Below are positions 29,958 through 39,332 of a DNA stretch of 64,000 nt, piece after piece. Below the pieces are notes generated by a model that did no database searches, was not told where the DNA came from, and saw only the letters and a list, made by a program, of their open reading frames with translations. The DNA is from Mojavia pulchra JT2-VF2 (GTDB lineage Bacteria; Cyanobacteriota; Cyanobacteriia; Cyanobacteriales; Nostocaceae): contig JAHHHN010000026.1 in NCBI GenBank assembly GCA_019359325.1, positions 24,920 to 88,919 of the forward strand, written 5' to 3'. Every line of letters starts with the position of its first letter. Position 1 is the stretch's first letter. A program made the translations under genes and the position numbers.

Positions 29958-32900
29958 ATGCAAACAGCAATTATGGAAGGCTTTCGACTTTCTCCACAAC
30001 AGGAGCATTTATGGTCGCTACAACAACTTGATAATAAATCGGTATATCGCAGTGATTGTATAATTTCAATTACAGGCAATATTGATGTAAAAGGTTTGGA
30101 ATTAGCTTTACAAAATATTGTTAATCGTCATGAGATACTCCGCACCTGTTTTCGTTCTCTTCCAGGGATGACTATCCCAGTTCAGGTGATTACAACTAAT
30201 AAAGTAACTTTCAGTCAAACATATAATCTGAGCGATGTCACTGCTGAGGAACAAGAGGCTAAAATTAAGGCAATTGTTCAAGATTTGAAATGTTTACCTT
30301 TTGATTTAGAAAAGGGTTTAAATTTACAGGCTGCTTTGATTACTCTCTCCTCAGAGAAGCATCTTTTATATCTGGGTTTACCTGCTATTTGTGGTGATAC
30401 TGTCACTCTCCATAATTTAATGCGAGAAATCGCTAGTGCTTACTCAGATAAGCTGGACAGTGAATTATCTGAAGAACCGCTACAATATGCAGATTTCTCT
30501 GAATGGCAGAACCAAATATTAGAAGCAGAAGAAACGGAGATTGGCAGAAAATATTGGTTACAGCAAAACTTATCTATTATTGATAATTTAAAACTGCCTT
30601 ACGAAGTTGATAATTCAAACAAGCATCAGTTTGAACCAAAAGCTATCAATTCACTAATTGATGCTGATTTATTGCAAAAAATAGAAATAATAGCTAAAAA
30701 ATATAATACTCATAATTTTATATTTCTTCTTACCTGCTGGCAAGTCTTACTGTGGCGGCTGCTTGAGAATTCAGAAATTGTTATTGGTGTAGGCGTAGAT
30801 GGTAGAAAATATGATGAATTAAAAAATGCATTAGGTTTGTTTGCTAAATATCTACCGCTACATTCTCATTTAGAAGGAAATTTAAGTTTTAGCCAAGTTT
30901 TACAACAAGTAAATGAATCTACAGAAGAAATCAATAAATGGCAAGAATGCTTTAGTTGGGAGCAAATTAATTCTTCTGCTACAAAATTAACTAATTTGCC
31001 TTTTGGGTTTGATTTTCAACAAGAATCTGTTATTTGTTATGCGGGGGATGTAAAGTTTTCAATTGAACAGCAGTACACTTGCATCGAAAGATTTAAAATA
31101 AAGCTTTCTTGTCAACAGCAAGCTGAGGCTTTAAATCTAGAATTTTATTATGACTCTAATTTATTCAATGCCGAAAATATTGAACTTATAGCAGAGAATT
31201 TGAATCAGTTAGTAGCCAGCGTTATTAATAATCCAAAAGAGGTAATTAGTAAGCTCAATATTTTAAGCGATCGCACCCTGCACCAACTTCTATTCCAGTT
31301 TAATCAAACTGAGGCTAATTACCCACAAAATAAGTGCATTCACCAGATATTTGCAGAGCAAGTAAAACGCACACCAAATAATGTCGCTGTTGCATTTAAC
31401 AATCAGCAACTTACCTATGCTGAACTGAATGCGCGCGCAAATCAACTAGCTCATTACTTGCAACGTTTGGGAATAGGTGCAGAACTATTAGTAGGAATTT
31501 GTGTTGAACGTTCCCTAGAAATGCTCATCGGTATTTTGGGTATTCTCAAAGCTGGTGGTGCTTATGTTCCCCTCGATCCTCACTATCCCCAAGAGCGTTT
31601 AGCTTTCATGCTAGAGGATACTCAAGTATCCATATTATTGACTCAGCAGCATTTACTGGAAATATCCCCCCTCGCCCCCCTTATCAAGGAGGGTTGGAGG
31701 GATCATCCCCACGATGCACAAACCATTTGCTTAGATAAAGATTGGGAAACGATAGCACAAGAAAGTCAGGAAAACCCCCTTCTCACAGTATCTCCTGAGA
31801 ACTTAGCTTATGTAATCTACACTTCTGGTTCTACAGGTAAACCCAAAGGAGTTGCGATCGCACATCGTAACCTAGTTCACTCCACAACTGCACGTATCTC
31901 CTACTATAAAGAACCTGTCACTAGCTTTTTATTACTGTCATCCTTTGCATTTGATAGTTCGGTTGCAGGTATTTTCTGGACACTTTGTTGTGGCGGAACT
32001 CTACATTTACCAGAAGAAGGCGTACAACGAGAAGTACCTAAACTCGTAGAGTTAATTTCCCAAAATCGTATTTCCCATTTATTAAGCCTTCCTTCTCTAT
32101 ATGCTCTAATTTTGCAACAAGCAAAACCAGAACAGTTAAATTCCCTGTGTGCTGTTATAGTTGCAGGCGAAGCTTGTCCATCAGAATTGATAGAAAATCA
32201 CTCTCAATTACAGCCAGAAACATCTCTATTTAACGAGTACGGGCCGACAGAAGCAACCGTTTGGAGTAGTGTATACCATTGCCATTCTTTAGAAACTGGA
32301 ACGCAAATATCCATTGGTCGTCCCATAGCCAATACACAAATATATATATTAGACTCTTACTTACATCCAGTTCCTGTTGGTGTTCCTGGCGAAATTTATA
32401 TAAGCGGTGAAGGGGTAGCCAGAGGTTATTTAAATCAGCCAGGAATTACATCTGAGAAATTCATTCCCCATCCCTTTAGCCACAAACCAGGAATGCGTTT
32501 GTATAAAACTGGTGATTTAGCGCGATATCTCAGTGATGGTAATATTGAGTTTTTAGGACGCATTGACAACCAAGTAAAAATTCGCGGCTTCCGCATTGAA
32601 TTAGGAGAGATTGAAGCATTATTAAATCAACATTCTGGAGTGCAAGATACAGTAGTTATTGCGCGTGAAGATGTACCAGGAAACAAACGCTTAGTTGCTT
32701 ATGTAGTTCCCCAGCTAAAATCAGCCACTACAGTTAATGAACTACGCAACTTTGCAAAAGATAAACTACCAGAATTTATGCTTCCATCAGCTGTAGTATT
32801 GCTAAAAGAATTACCTCTAAGTCCCAATGGTAAAGTTGATAGAAAGGCGCTACCTGCACCAGAGCAAGTCAGGTCAGATTTAATAGGAGAATTTGTTCCT

Positions 32901-34328
32901 CCTCGCACCCCTGTAGAAGAAAAGCTGACGCAAATTTGGGCTGAAGTTTTAAAAGTTGAGAAAGTTGGCATTTACGACAACTTCTTTGAATTGGGTGGAC
33001 ATTCTTTATTAACAACTCAGCTACTTGCCAAAGTTAAAGAAGCTTTTAACTTGGATATATCTTTACGTAGTTTGTTAGAAAAACCTACTGTAGCAGGTTT
33101 AGCAGAAAATATTGATCGAGTTTGTCAAACAGAAGTTGAGCATCCCACGTTGGATCTCAAAGCTGAAACCGTTTTAGACCAAACAATTTATCCTCAAACT
33201 GTTGGTAAGTTTATCCCTGAACCTAAGGCTATTTTATTGACTGGAGCCACAGGCTTTTTAGGAGCATTTTTACTAGCTGAACTTCTGCAACAAACCACAG
33301 CAGATATTTATTGCTTAGTTCGTTCTGACAAAATTGAGGATGACCATACAAAGCTACAAACTATCCTCGAATCTTATGGACTTTGGAACGAAATTTGGAG
33401 TTCTCGAATTATTCCCATTGTCGGTGATTTGGCAAAACCACTTTTGGGTTTAGAAACTGAAAAATTTCAACAATTAGCATCTACCATCGATATTATCTAC
33501 CATAATGGTGCTTGGGTGCATCATATTTATCCCTACTCTATCCTAAAACCTGCAAACATACTGGGTACACAAGAGATTCTAAGATTAGCTAGTCAAGTTA
33601 AAACTAAACCAGTACATTTTATTTCTAGCTCTGGTGTTGTCGCTGCAAAAGTTGAATCTGGAGTTAAATTAGTTCGAGAACAAGATAGTCTGAATGAAAA
33701 CGAATTTCCTAGTAACGGATATTGTCAAACTAAATGGGTAGCTGAAAAATTAGTACAAACAGCGGCTAAAAGAGGAATCCCGATCTCTATTTACAGACCA
33801 TCACGCATATCTGGACATAGCCAAACTGGTGTTTTTAATAGCAATGACTTTCTGTACAAATTGATCATAGGTTGTATGCAATTAGGAAGTGCGCCAGATA
33901 TAGACATTAGAGAAAACATAGTTCCTGTAGATTATGTCAGCAAAGCAATAGTTCATTTATCCAAGCAGGAAGAATCTCTCGGTAAAACCTTCCACTTAGT
34001 ACATCCCCAAACTCTGCACACAAATACACTGATTGACCATATTCGCTCGTTGGGTTATGCAATTGAGCAAATTTCTTATGACCAATGGCGAGAGAAATTA
34101 CTCAATATTACACAAGGTTCACTAGAGCATCCTTTATATTCATTAATTCCATTCTTCCCAGCAAGACAAGCTCAAGAAGACAATTCAACTTCAGGATTTT
34201 TACAGCTTGATAACCAAAACGTTATCAATGGCTTAGTTGGTACTTCAATTACTTGTCCTCCAGTAGACAATCGGTTACTCAGTGTTTATTTTTCTCATCT
34301 GATGAATCTGGGCCTTTTGGCTAAATAA
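29958..34328 (+). CDS. Terminal NRPS interface-A(His-like)-PCP-thioester reductase
   Basis: Loads the last residue and releases the product. Residues 1-430 are a second interface-like domain: LPAICGD stands where HHxxxDG is expected. It resembles the N-terminus of the protein starting at 17608, with a matching MQT...GFRLxPQQ opening. A domain about 460-960; the pocket reads D-S-A-L-I-A-E-V-W-(K), which agrees at seven of ten positions with the bacitracin His code DSELTAEVCK. A repeat-derived insert sits near residues 569-585, in the same loop as in the Asp-like A domain. PCP Ser near 1012. Residues 1085-1456 are a short-chain-reductase-type thioester reductase (GATGFLG nucleotide site near 1096; YCQTK as the Y-x-x-x-K pair). 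The chain should leave as an aldehyde or alcohol using NAD(P)H. No thioesterase domain is present in any of the megasynthases. Confidence 0.93.
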   Translation: MQTAIMEGFRLSPQQEHLWSLQQLDNKSVYRSDCIISITGNIDVKGLELALQNIVNRHEILRTCFRSLPGMTIPVQVITTNKVTFSQTYNLSDVTAEEQEAKIKAIVQDLKCLPFDLEKGLNLQAALITLSSEKHLLYLGLPAICGDTVTLHNLMREIASAYSDKLDSELSEEPLQYADFSEWQNQILEAEETEIGRKYWLQQNLSIIDNLKLPYEVDNSNKHQFEPKAINSLIDADLLQKIEIIAKKYNTHNFIFLLTCWQVLLWRLLENSEIVIGVGVDGRKYDELKNALGLFAKYLPLHSHLEGNLSFSQVLQQVNESTEEINKWQECFSWEQINSSATKLTNLPFGFDFQQESVICYAGDVKFSIEQQYTCIERFKIKLSCQQQAEALNLEFYYDSNLFNAENIELIAENLNQLVASVINNPKEVISKLNILSDRTLHQLLFQFNQTEANYPQNKCIHQIFAEQVKRTPNNVAVAFNNQQLTYAELNARANQLAHYLQRLGIGAELLVGICVERSLEMLIGILGILKAGGAYVPLDPHYPQERLAFMLEDTQVSILLTQQHLLEISPLAPLIKEGWRDHPHDAQTICLDKDWETIAQESQENPLLTVSPENLAYVIYTSGSTGKPKGVAIAHRNLVHSTTARISYYKEPVTSFLLLSSFAFDSSVAGIFWTLCCGGTLHLPEEGVQREVPKLVELISQNRISHLLSLPSLYALILQQAKPEQLNSLCAVIVAGEACPSELIENHSQLQPETSLFNEYGPTEATVWSSVYHCHSLETGTQISIGRPIANTQIYILDSYLHPVPVGVPGEIYISGEGVARGYLNQPGITSEKFIPHPFSHKPGMRLYKTGDLARYLSDGNIEFLGRIDNQVKIRGFRIELGEIEALLNQHSGVQDTVVIAREDVPGNKRLVAYVVPQLKSATTVNELRNFAKDKLPEFMLPSAVVLLKELPLSPNGKVDRKALPAPEQVRSDLIGEFVPPRTPVEEKLTQIWAEVLKVEKVGIYDNFFELGGHSLLTTQLLAKVKEAFNLDISLRSLLEKPTVAGLAENIDRVCQTEVEHPTLDLKAETVLDQTIYPQTVGKFIPEPKAILLTGATGFLGAFLLAELLQQTTADIYCLVRSDKIEDDHTKLQTILESYGLWNEIWSSRIIPIVGDLAKPLLGLETEKFQQLASTIDIIYHNGAWVHHIYPYSILKPANILGTQEILRLASQVKTKPVHFISSSGVVAAKVESGVKLVREQDSLNENEFPSNGYCQTKWVAEKLVQTAAKRGIPISIYRPSRISGHSQTGVFNSNDFLYKLIIGCMQLGSAPDIDIRENIVPVDYVSKAIVHLSKQEESLGKTFHLVHPQTLHTNTLIDHIRSLGYAIEQISYDQWREKLLNITQGSLEHPLYSLIPFFPARQAQEDNSTSGFLQLDNQNVINGLVGTSITCPPVDNRLLSVYFSHLMNLGLLAK
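31663..31711 (+). repeat. 'CCCCCCTTATCAAGGAGGG' repeat, in frame in an A domain
   Basis: A palindromic C-run/G-run repeat usually found between cyanobacterial genes. It is translated in frame here in the A2-A3 loop of the His-like A domain. Compare the related C/G-run sequences at 60570-60745. Confidence 0.8.
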
Positions 34329-34363
34329 TTTAAATTTCGATAATCTTTCAGGAGTAATATTTT

Positions 34364-35113
34364 ATGACTACTACAACTCGTTATGATGATTATGATGTTC
34401 TGGCTCGTATATATAACGAAGATTGGATATCAGGACTTTTCCAAGAAACAATACCAGTTTTAGAGGAATTGTTGTTAAGTCATTTAACTAAAGGATCTCA
34501 TATTCTTGACCTTTGTTGTGGAACTGGACATTTAGCACAACAATTAATAAAAAAAGGTTATAAAATTACAGGAATTGATGGCTCTGAGCAAATGTTGGGT
34601 TATGCTCGTGAGAATGCACCAGAAGCAAAACTTATCCTTGATGATGCTAGATTTTTTAATTTACCAGCAACCTTTGATGCAGTAGTTTCAACCACTGGTT
34701 CTCTAAACTATGTAATGAAACTTGAAGAACTAGAATGCGTATTGAAAAATGTTTATAATGTGCTGGTTGATAATGGGATCTTCTTATGTCACTTCTTTAC
34801 AAAAGAAGAATTTCAATCAAATTGGAACGGTAAAATCTCTGGTAATGTAAAAGATGATTACGCCTGGGCTACAAAAAATATCTATAATCCAGAAAATCAA
34901 ATAGGACAGATTTATCTTACTGTATTTTCATTAGTAGATAAAACTTGGCAGCGTTTAGATAAAGTTATTTCAGAAAAATGTTATGCCAAAGAAGAGGTTA
35001 TTTCTGCTCTAGAAACTGCTGGATTTAGCGAAATTAGTAGTTATGATGCACATTATGACTTAGGAATATCACAAATGCCTGGCAGTACATATTTTATTTG
35101 CTACAAGCGTTAA
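34364..35113 (+). CDS. Class I SAM-dependent methyltransferase
   Basis: A 249-residue soluble enzyme with the SAM-binding motif ILDLCCGTGHL (residues 46-56), an acidic end of strand 2 (GIDGS) and a following ARFFNLP/FDAVVS segment. It lies 35 bases after the terminal NRPS with a good ribosome site (CAGGAG). This places it among the tailoring genes. It may methylate the terminal amine, a side chain or a hydroxyl. The substrate cannot be read from the sequence. Confidence 0.85.
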   Translation: MTTTTRYDDYDVLARIYNEDWISGLFQETIPVLEELLLSHLTKGSHILDLCCGTGHLAQQLIKKGYKITGIDGSEQMLGYARENAPEAKLILDDARFFNLPATFDAVVSTTGSLNYVMKLEELECVLKNVYNVLVDNGIFLCHFFTKEEFQSNWNGKISGNVKDDYAWATKNIYNPENQIGQIYLTVFSLVDKTWQRLDKVISEKCYAKEEVISALETAGFSEISSYDAHYDLGISQMPGSTYFICYKR

Positions 35114-35176
35114 TTATTTAATGAACATAAACAATTAAATAATATAGAAGATTATCAAATTTTAAACCAAAAGTTC

Positions 35177-36631
35177 ATGAATGCACAACAAGTTACATTA
35201 CCTCAAAATTTAGATAACTTAACTAAGCTATTAGCCACAACAGGGCTTACTAACCAGCAACAGAAGTATTTGCGAGATTTTATCAATCGCTACAGCGATC
35301 GCACAAAAACATCAAAGCAAATTTCCCAAAGTTCTCGGCCATTTTTAGCTGATGATAAGAACTTAGGAGAGTTCAATTTACTCTTCAAAGAAATGTATTA
35401 TCCCATAGTTGCTAATCGTTCTTGCGGTTCTAAAATCTGGGATGTAGATGGTAATGAATATGTAGATGTAATGATGGGGCTGGGTATCAATCTTTTTGGT
35501 CATAACCCATCTTTTATTAAAGATGCTTTAATTACTCAACTGGATAAAGGAATTCAAATTGGGCCTCAATCAGAACTTGTTGGTGAGGTAGCTGAGTTAG
35601 TTTCTCAACTTACTGGGATGGAGCGGGTTTGTTTTAGCAATACAGGTACAGAAGCTGTAATGAGCGCTATCCGCATTGCAAGAGCAGTTACAGGACGTAA
35701 CAAAATCGTTATCTTTTCAGGTTCTTATCATGGTCATTTTGATGGCACTTTAATTAAAGCAAATAAGGCAGAAAATAATTACTCTGCTCTACCATTAGCA
35801 CCTGGAGTAATACCAAACTTTGTTAATGATGTTTTGGTGTTAGATTATGGCAATCCTGAATCATTAGAAATCATCAAAACTCATCAGCAAGAATTAGCAG
35901 CAGTTTTGGTAGTTCCTGTACAAACTAGTAGACCTGCTTTACAGCCAAAGGAATTTCTGCACCAGCTACGGGAATTAACACAAGCGTTTAATATTGCCTT
36001 AATATTTGATGAAATGGTTACAGGCTTTCGCATTCTTCCTGGCGGCGCACAAGCCTATTTTGGTGTAAAAGCTGATATTGCTACTTATGGAAAAATTGTT
36101 GGCGGTGGAATCCCTATTGGGGTGATTGCTGGTAAAAGTAAATATATGGATGCAATTGATGGGGGTATGTGGAATTATGGCGATGATTCCTACCCCCAAA
36201 CACAAAAAACATTTTTTGCAGGTACTTTTTGTAAGCATCCCTTAGCAATGACTGCTGCAAAAGCCGTTCTGAAATATCTGCAAAGTGAAGGCCCATCACT
36301 GCATCAAAAGTTGAATGAACGTACAACACAATTTGTTATTGCTTTGAATAATTATTTTGCCGCAGAAGGGCTACCCCTACAAATGGCAAACTTTGGCTCA
36401 CTCTTTGGTTCTGCATCCTTAGAACTTTCTGAAGGAAATTCTGCTGCTTCAGTAGCCATGGGTTTATTAAAATATCATCTGCTTGATAAGGGAGTTCACC
36501 TTTTAGGTGTTAGCGGTTATTTATCTACAGCCCATACAGATGAAGATATCAACTACATTCTTCAAGCTGTAAAGGATAGTGTAGAACAACTAAGGTCTGG
36601 AGGTTTTTTACCTCCCCGTGCTTCTGTTTGA
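35177..36631 (+). CDS. PLP class-III aminotransferase (glutamate-1-semialdehyde-aminomutase-like)
   Basis: A 484-residue PLP enzyme with fold-type I class-III features: SNTGTEA, SYHGHFDG, FDEMVTGFR and the PLP-lysine segment YGKIVGGGIPIG. The whole length resembles aminotransferase domains embedded in mixed NRPS/PKS proteins (McyE- and MycA-type), including the Ser/Arg-rich entry before KEMYYPIVANRSCGSKIWD, but here the gene is free-standing. There are two plausible jobs. It may transaminate the aldehyde released by the reductase to a terminal amine, as MxcL does in myxochelin biosynthesis. Or it may convert a beta-keto-ACP from the PKS to a beta-amine. Its position after the reductase gene favours the first; the unusual KR leaves the second open. 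Confidence 0.9.
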   Translation: MNAQQVTLPQNLDNLTKLLATTGLTNQQQKYLRDFINRYSDRTKTSKQISQSSRPFLADDKNLGEFNLLFKEMYYPIVANRSCGSKIWDVDGNEYVDVMMGLGINLFGHNPSFIKDALITQLDKGIQIGPQSELVGEVAELVSQLTGMERVCFSNTGTEAVMSAIRIARAVTGRNKIVIFSGSYHGHFDGTLIKANKAENNYSALPLAPGVIPNFVNDVLVLDYGNPESLEIIKTHQQELAAVLVVPVQTSRPALQPKEFLHQLRELTQAFNIALIFDEMVTGFRILPGGAQAYFGVKADIATYGKIVGGGIPIGVIAGKSKYMDAIDGGMWNYGDDSYPQTQKTFFAGTFCKHPLAMTAAKAVLKYLQSEGPSLHQKLNERTTQFVIALNNYFAAEGLPLQMANFGSLFGSASLELSEGNSAASVAMGLLKYHLLDKGVHLLGVSGYLSTAHTDEDINYILQAVKDSVEQLRSGGFLPPRASV

Positions 36632-36659
36632 AATTTTAGTTCACTAATAGGAAATAAAA

Positions 36660-36884
36660 ATGAACCAAACAACTTCAGAAGATACAACAATTTATAAAGT
36701 TGTAGTCAATGATGAGGAACAATATTCTATTTGGCCTGTTGAGCGAGAAAATGCTCTAGGCTGGAAAGATGCAGGTAAAACTGGACTCAAATCAGAATGC
36801 CTGGAATACATTAAGGAAGTTTGGACTGATATGAGACCCCTAAGCTTGCGAAAGAAAATGGAAGAATTATCTAGTAAAAATTAA
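36660..36884 (+). CDS. MbtH-like NRPS accessory protein
   Basis: A 74-residue protein with the family signature: [19 protein letters not shown], and the end [12 protein letters not shown]. MbtH-like proteins bind A domains and aid their folding or activity, so this one probably serves several of the A domains upstream. The usual Pro before 'GW' is replaced (ALGW). It starts 28 bases after the aminotransferase stop. Confidence 0.96.
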   Translation: MNQTTSEDTTIYKVVVNDEEQYSIWPVERENALGWKDAGKTGLKSECLEYIKEVWTDMRPLSLRKKMEELSSKN

Positions 36885-36911
36885 TACTTAAATTACTCTG
36901 AGATTGCTATT

Positions 36912-36936
36912 TGTAGAGAGGTTGAACTTCTCTACA
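36912..36936 (+). terminator. Hairpin after mbtH-like gene
   Basis: TGTAGAGA pairs with TCTCTACA across a short loop, followed by an A/T-rich stretch (ATAATTTTATTT) without a clean T-run. It could attenuate transcription between the mbtH-like gene and the thioesterase gene. Confidence 0.45.
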
Positions 36937-37001
36937 ATAATTTTATTTGTGAAAAATAAAGAACAAGGCAAAATGTAGTTTAAGAGCCAATTTAACTTGT
37001 G

Positions 37002-37769
37002 ATGACGACAAACATATCAAATCTTAACTCTTGGATAATTTGCCACAAGCCTAACCCTCAAGCACATCTGCGTTTATTTTGTTTTCCTTATGCAGGCGGT
37101 AGTTCTTTAATTTTTCGCACTTGGTCAAACTATCTACCACCATCTGTAGAAGTTTGTGCAATCGAAATCCCCGGTCGAGGAAGACAAATAAAGTTACCAC
37201 CATATAATAAAATAGATTCGCTTGTAGATGCGATCGCCTCCAATATCCACCCATATTTAGATAAACCATTCGCCTTCTTTGGTCACAGCATGGGTGGCTT
37301 GGTCAGCTTTGAGTTAGCGCGTCTACTCCGCAAAAATTATGGTATTCTCCCAGTTCACCTGTTTGTATCTGGTCGTCGCGCCCCACAAATTCCCGATGCA
37401 GATCCACCCATTCACAATCTCCCCGAATCTGCTTTCATAAAAGAACTACGCCATCTCAACGGTACACCAAAAGCAGTATTAGAAAATGTTGAATTGATGC
37501 AGCTATTTGTGCCGATACTAAGGGCAGATTTTGCAGTTTTGGAAACTTATGTTTATACTCCTGAACCGCCTTTAAATTGTCCTATCACTGTTTTTGGCGG
37601 ATTACAAGATTCAGAAGTTGGTTGTGACGAATTGCAAGCATGGCAAGAGCAAACAAAGGCTGCTTTTTCTTTAAATATGTTTCCAGGCGATCACTTTTTT
37701 CTACATTCTGCCCAGTCTCTTTTATTAGAAAAATTGGCTAAATATTTACCGTATCAGTTGCCAGCATAA
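37002..37769 (+). CDS. Type II (editing) thioesterase
   Basis: An alpha/beta-hydrolase of about 255 residues that removes wrong or stalled acyl groups from carrier proteins. Visible features are the early CFPYAGGS motif, the nucleophile elbow GHSMGG, an Asp in GGLQDSE and the catalytic His in PGDHFF. I chose the ATG at 37002. A GTG directly before it (36999) would add one residue, and neither has a strong ribosome site. It closes the biosynthetic gene set. Confidence 0.93.
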   Translation: MTTNISNLNSWIICHKPNPQAHLRLFCFPYAGGSSLIFRTWSNYLPPSVEVCAIEIPGRGRQIKLPPYNKIDSLVDAIASNIHPYLDKPFAFFGHSMGGLVSFELARLLRKNYGILPVHLFVSGRRAPQIPDADPPIHNLPESAFIKELRHLNGTPKAVLENVELMQLFVPILRADFAVLETYVYTPEPPLNCPITVFGGLQDSEVGCDELQAWQEQTKAAFSLNMFPGDHFFLHSAQSLLLEKLAKYLPYQLPA

Positions 37770-37806
37770 CTTTTGGATTTAAAATCAAATACTATAAATA
37801 AGGTGA

Positions 37807-38508
37807 ATGGCTAACCGACTAAGCAAAACTTTTATTACTAACTCAGAATCGTTTACTCCTGACCCAATTTTATCAATACAAGGCTTAGGTAGAAAAATCC
37901 AAAATCAATGGTTGTGGCGAAATCTAAACTTTGAATTGCTATCGGGAGAACGCGTTGCTGTAGTTGGCGCTTCCGGTTCTGGTAAAAGTCAGCTACTAAG
38001 AGCGATCGCCAATCTTGATCCAATACAAGAAGGTTACATCTTTTTTCAAGGAAAATCTATTGATTCTTCTTACACACCACAATATCGTTCTCAAGTTGTC
38101 TATCTCCATCAGCGCCCTGCACTTTGGGAAGGAACTGTAGAAGATAACCTCAAGCAAGTTTATCGTTTAGCAGCCCATCGTCAACAAGTTTATAATCGCC
38201 AACTAATTCTTAATTATTTACAACTTTTACATAAACCTGCTGATTTTTTACAACGTCCTGTAAGCGCAATTTCTGGTGGTGAGGCTCAAATTGTGGCTTT
38301 TCTGCGCGCTTTGCAACTTTCTCCTTTAGTATTATTACTTGATGAACCTACCGCTTCCTTAGATGTCGCAACAGCTAATAGTTTAGAAGCTTTGGTTGCA
38401 GTTTGGCAAAAAGAAGACCCCCAACGAGCATATCTCTGGACAAGTCACGATTCAGCACAATTGCAGCGCATTACCCATCGTCAAATTAATTTAAAAATAC
38501 AAGAATAA
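37807..38508 (+). CDS. fetA: ABC transporter ATP-binding protein, FetA (YbbL)-type
   Basis: A 233-residue ABC ATPase with Walker A GASGSGKS, Walker B LLLLDEPTASLD and a signature reading ISGGEAQ. It overlaps the membrane-protein gene that follows by one base (TAATG), so the two form one transporter. With that partner it matches the FetAB family, described as iron exporters that protect against iron and peroxide stress. Its place directly after a siderophore-like cluster fits a metal-related role, though whether it is co-regulated cannot be seen. An AAGGTG lies unusually close to the ATG. Confidence 0.85.
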   Translation: MANRLSKTFITNSESFTPDPILSIQGLGRKIQNQWLWRNLNFELLSGERVAVVGASGSGKSQLLRAIANLDPIQEGYIFFQGKSIDSSYTPQYRSQVVYLHQRPALWEGTVEDNLKQVYRLAAHRQQVYNRQLILNYLQLLHKPADFLQRPVSAISGGEAQIVAFLRALQLSPLVLLLDEPTASLDVATANSLEALVAVWQKEDPQRAYLWTSHDSAQLQRITHRQINLKIQE

Positions 38509-39305
38509 TGGCAGCTAGTTATATTTCTATTAGTTACGCTCAACTCGCGTTAGCAGCTTTATTTATTCTCATTAATATAGGTCTTTCATTAGCTTTAAAT
38601 TTAGGGCTAGGAAAAAGCCTTTTAATTGCTTCACTACGCATGGTAGTGCAATTATTGTTGGTAGGATACTTATTACAATGGGTATTTACTCTTCGCGATC
38701 CAATATTAATTATAGTTTTAGCTTTAGCGATGACGATTATGGCGGGTATATCAAGTGTTAACCGGACTCGCCGACGGTTTGCTAGTATTTATTGGAATAA
38801 TTTTATTTCGCTTTTTTGTGGTTCATTTTTAGTTACAGGCTTTACTGTTAGCGGGATTATTCAAGTACATCCTTGGTATGATCCTCAGTATCTCATTCCT
38901 CTATTAGGTATGATTTTGGGTAATGCCCTGACTGGTACTTCTCTAACATTAGAACGTTTTATGGAAGACTTGACTAATCGTCGAGAACAAGTAGAAGCAC
39001 TATTAACTTTAGGTGCAACTCGTTGGGAAGCTGCACATCAACCAATTAGAGAAGCATTAAGAATCGGGATGATTCCCACAATTAACTCAATGATGGTGAT
39101 GGGGTTAGTTAGTCTACCAGGAATGATGACTGGTCAGATTTTGGCTGGTGCTAGTCCTGTGGATGCTATCCGCTATCAAATTGTGATTATTTTTGCACAA
39201 GCATCGGGAACTGCGATCGCCACAATAGGAGTTGTATTACTGGCATTTTTAACATTATTTAATCAAAATCATCAGCTGACAGATGCTTTATCTAAGTCCC
39301 GCTAG
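38508..39305 (+). CDS. fetB: ABC transporter permease, FetB (UPF0014/YbbM)-type
   Basis: A 265-residue inner-membrane protein with about six to seven hydrophobic segments and family-typical stretches: SLRMVVQLLLVGYLL, GMILGNALTGTSLTLERF, and SLPGMMTGQILAGASP. The FetB/UPF0014 family works with a FetA ATPase. It starts on the last base of that gene's stop codon. In E. coli the pair exports iron; in this organism the substrate is inferred. Confidence 0.88.
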   Translation: MAASYISISYAQLALAALFILINIGLSLALNLGLGKSLLIASLRMVVQLLLVGYLLQWVFTLRDPILIIVLALAMTIMAGISSVNRTRRRFASIYWNNFISLFCGSFLVTGFTVSGIIQVHPWYDPQYLIPLLGMILGNALTGTSLTLERFMEDLTNRREQVEALLTLGATRWEAAHQPIREALRIGMIPTINSMMVMGLVSLPGMMTGQILAGASPVDAIRYQIVIIFAQASGTAIATIGVVLLAFLTLFNQNHQLTDALSKSR

Positions 39306-39332
39306 ATACAATTTTGATGGCAATCTGCATAT

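Noticed and set aside
2..34328. Microcystin, anachelin or puwainaphycin type cluster
   Set aside because: Domain order, A codes, interface domains and reductive release do not match these pathways, although the aminotransferase resembles the McyE domain.
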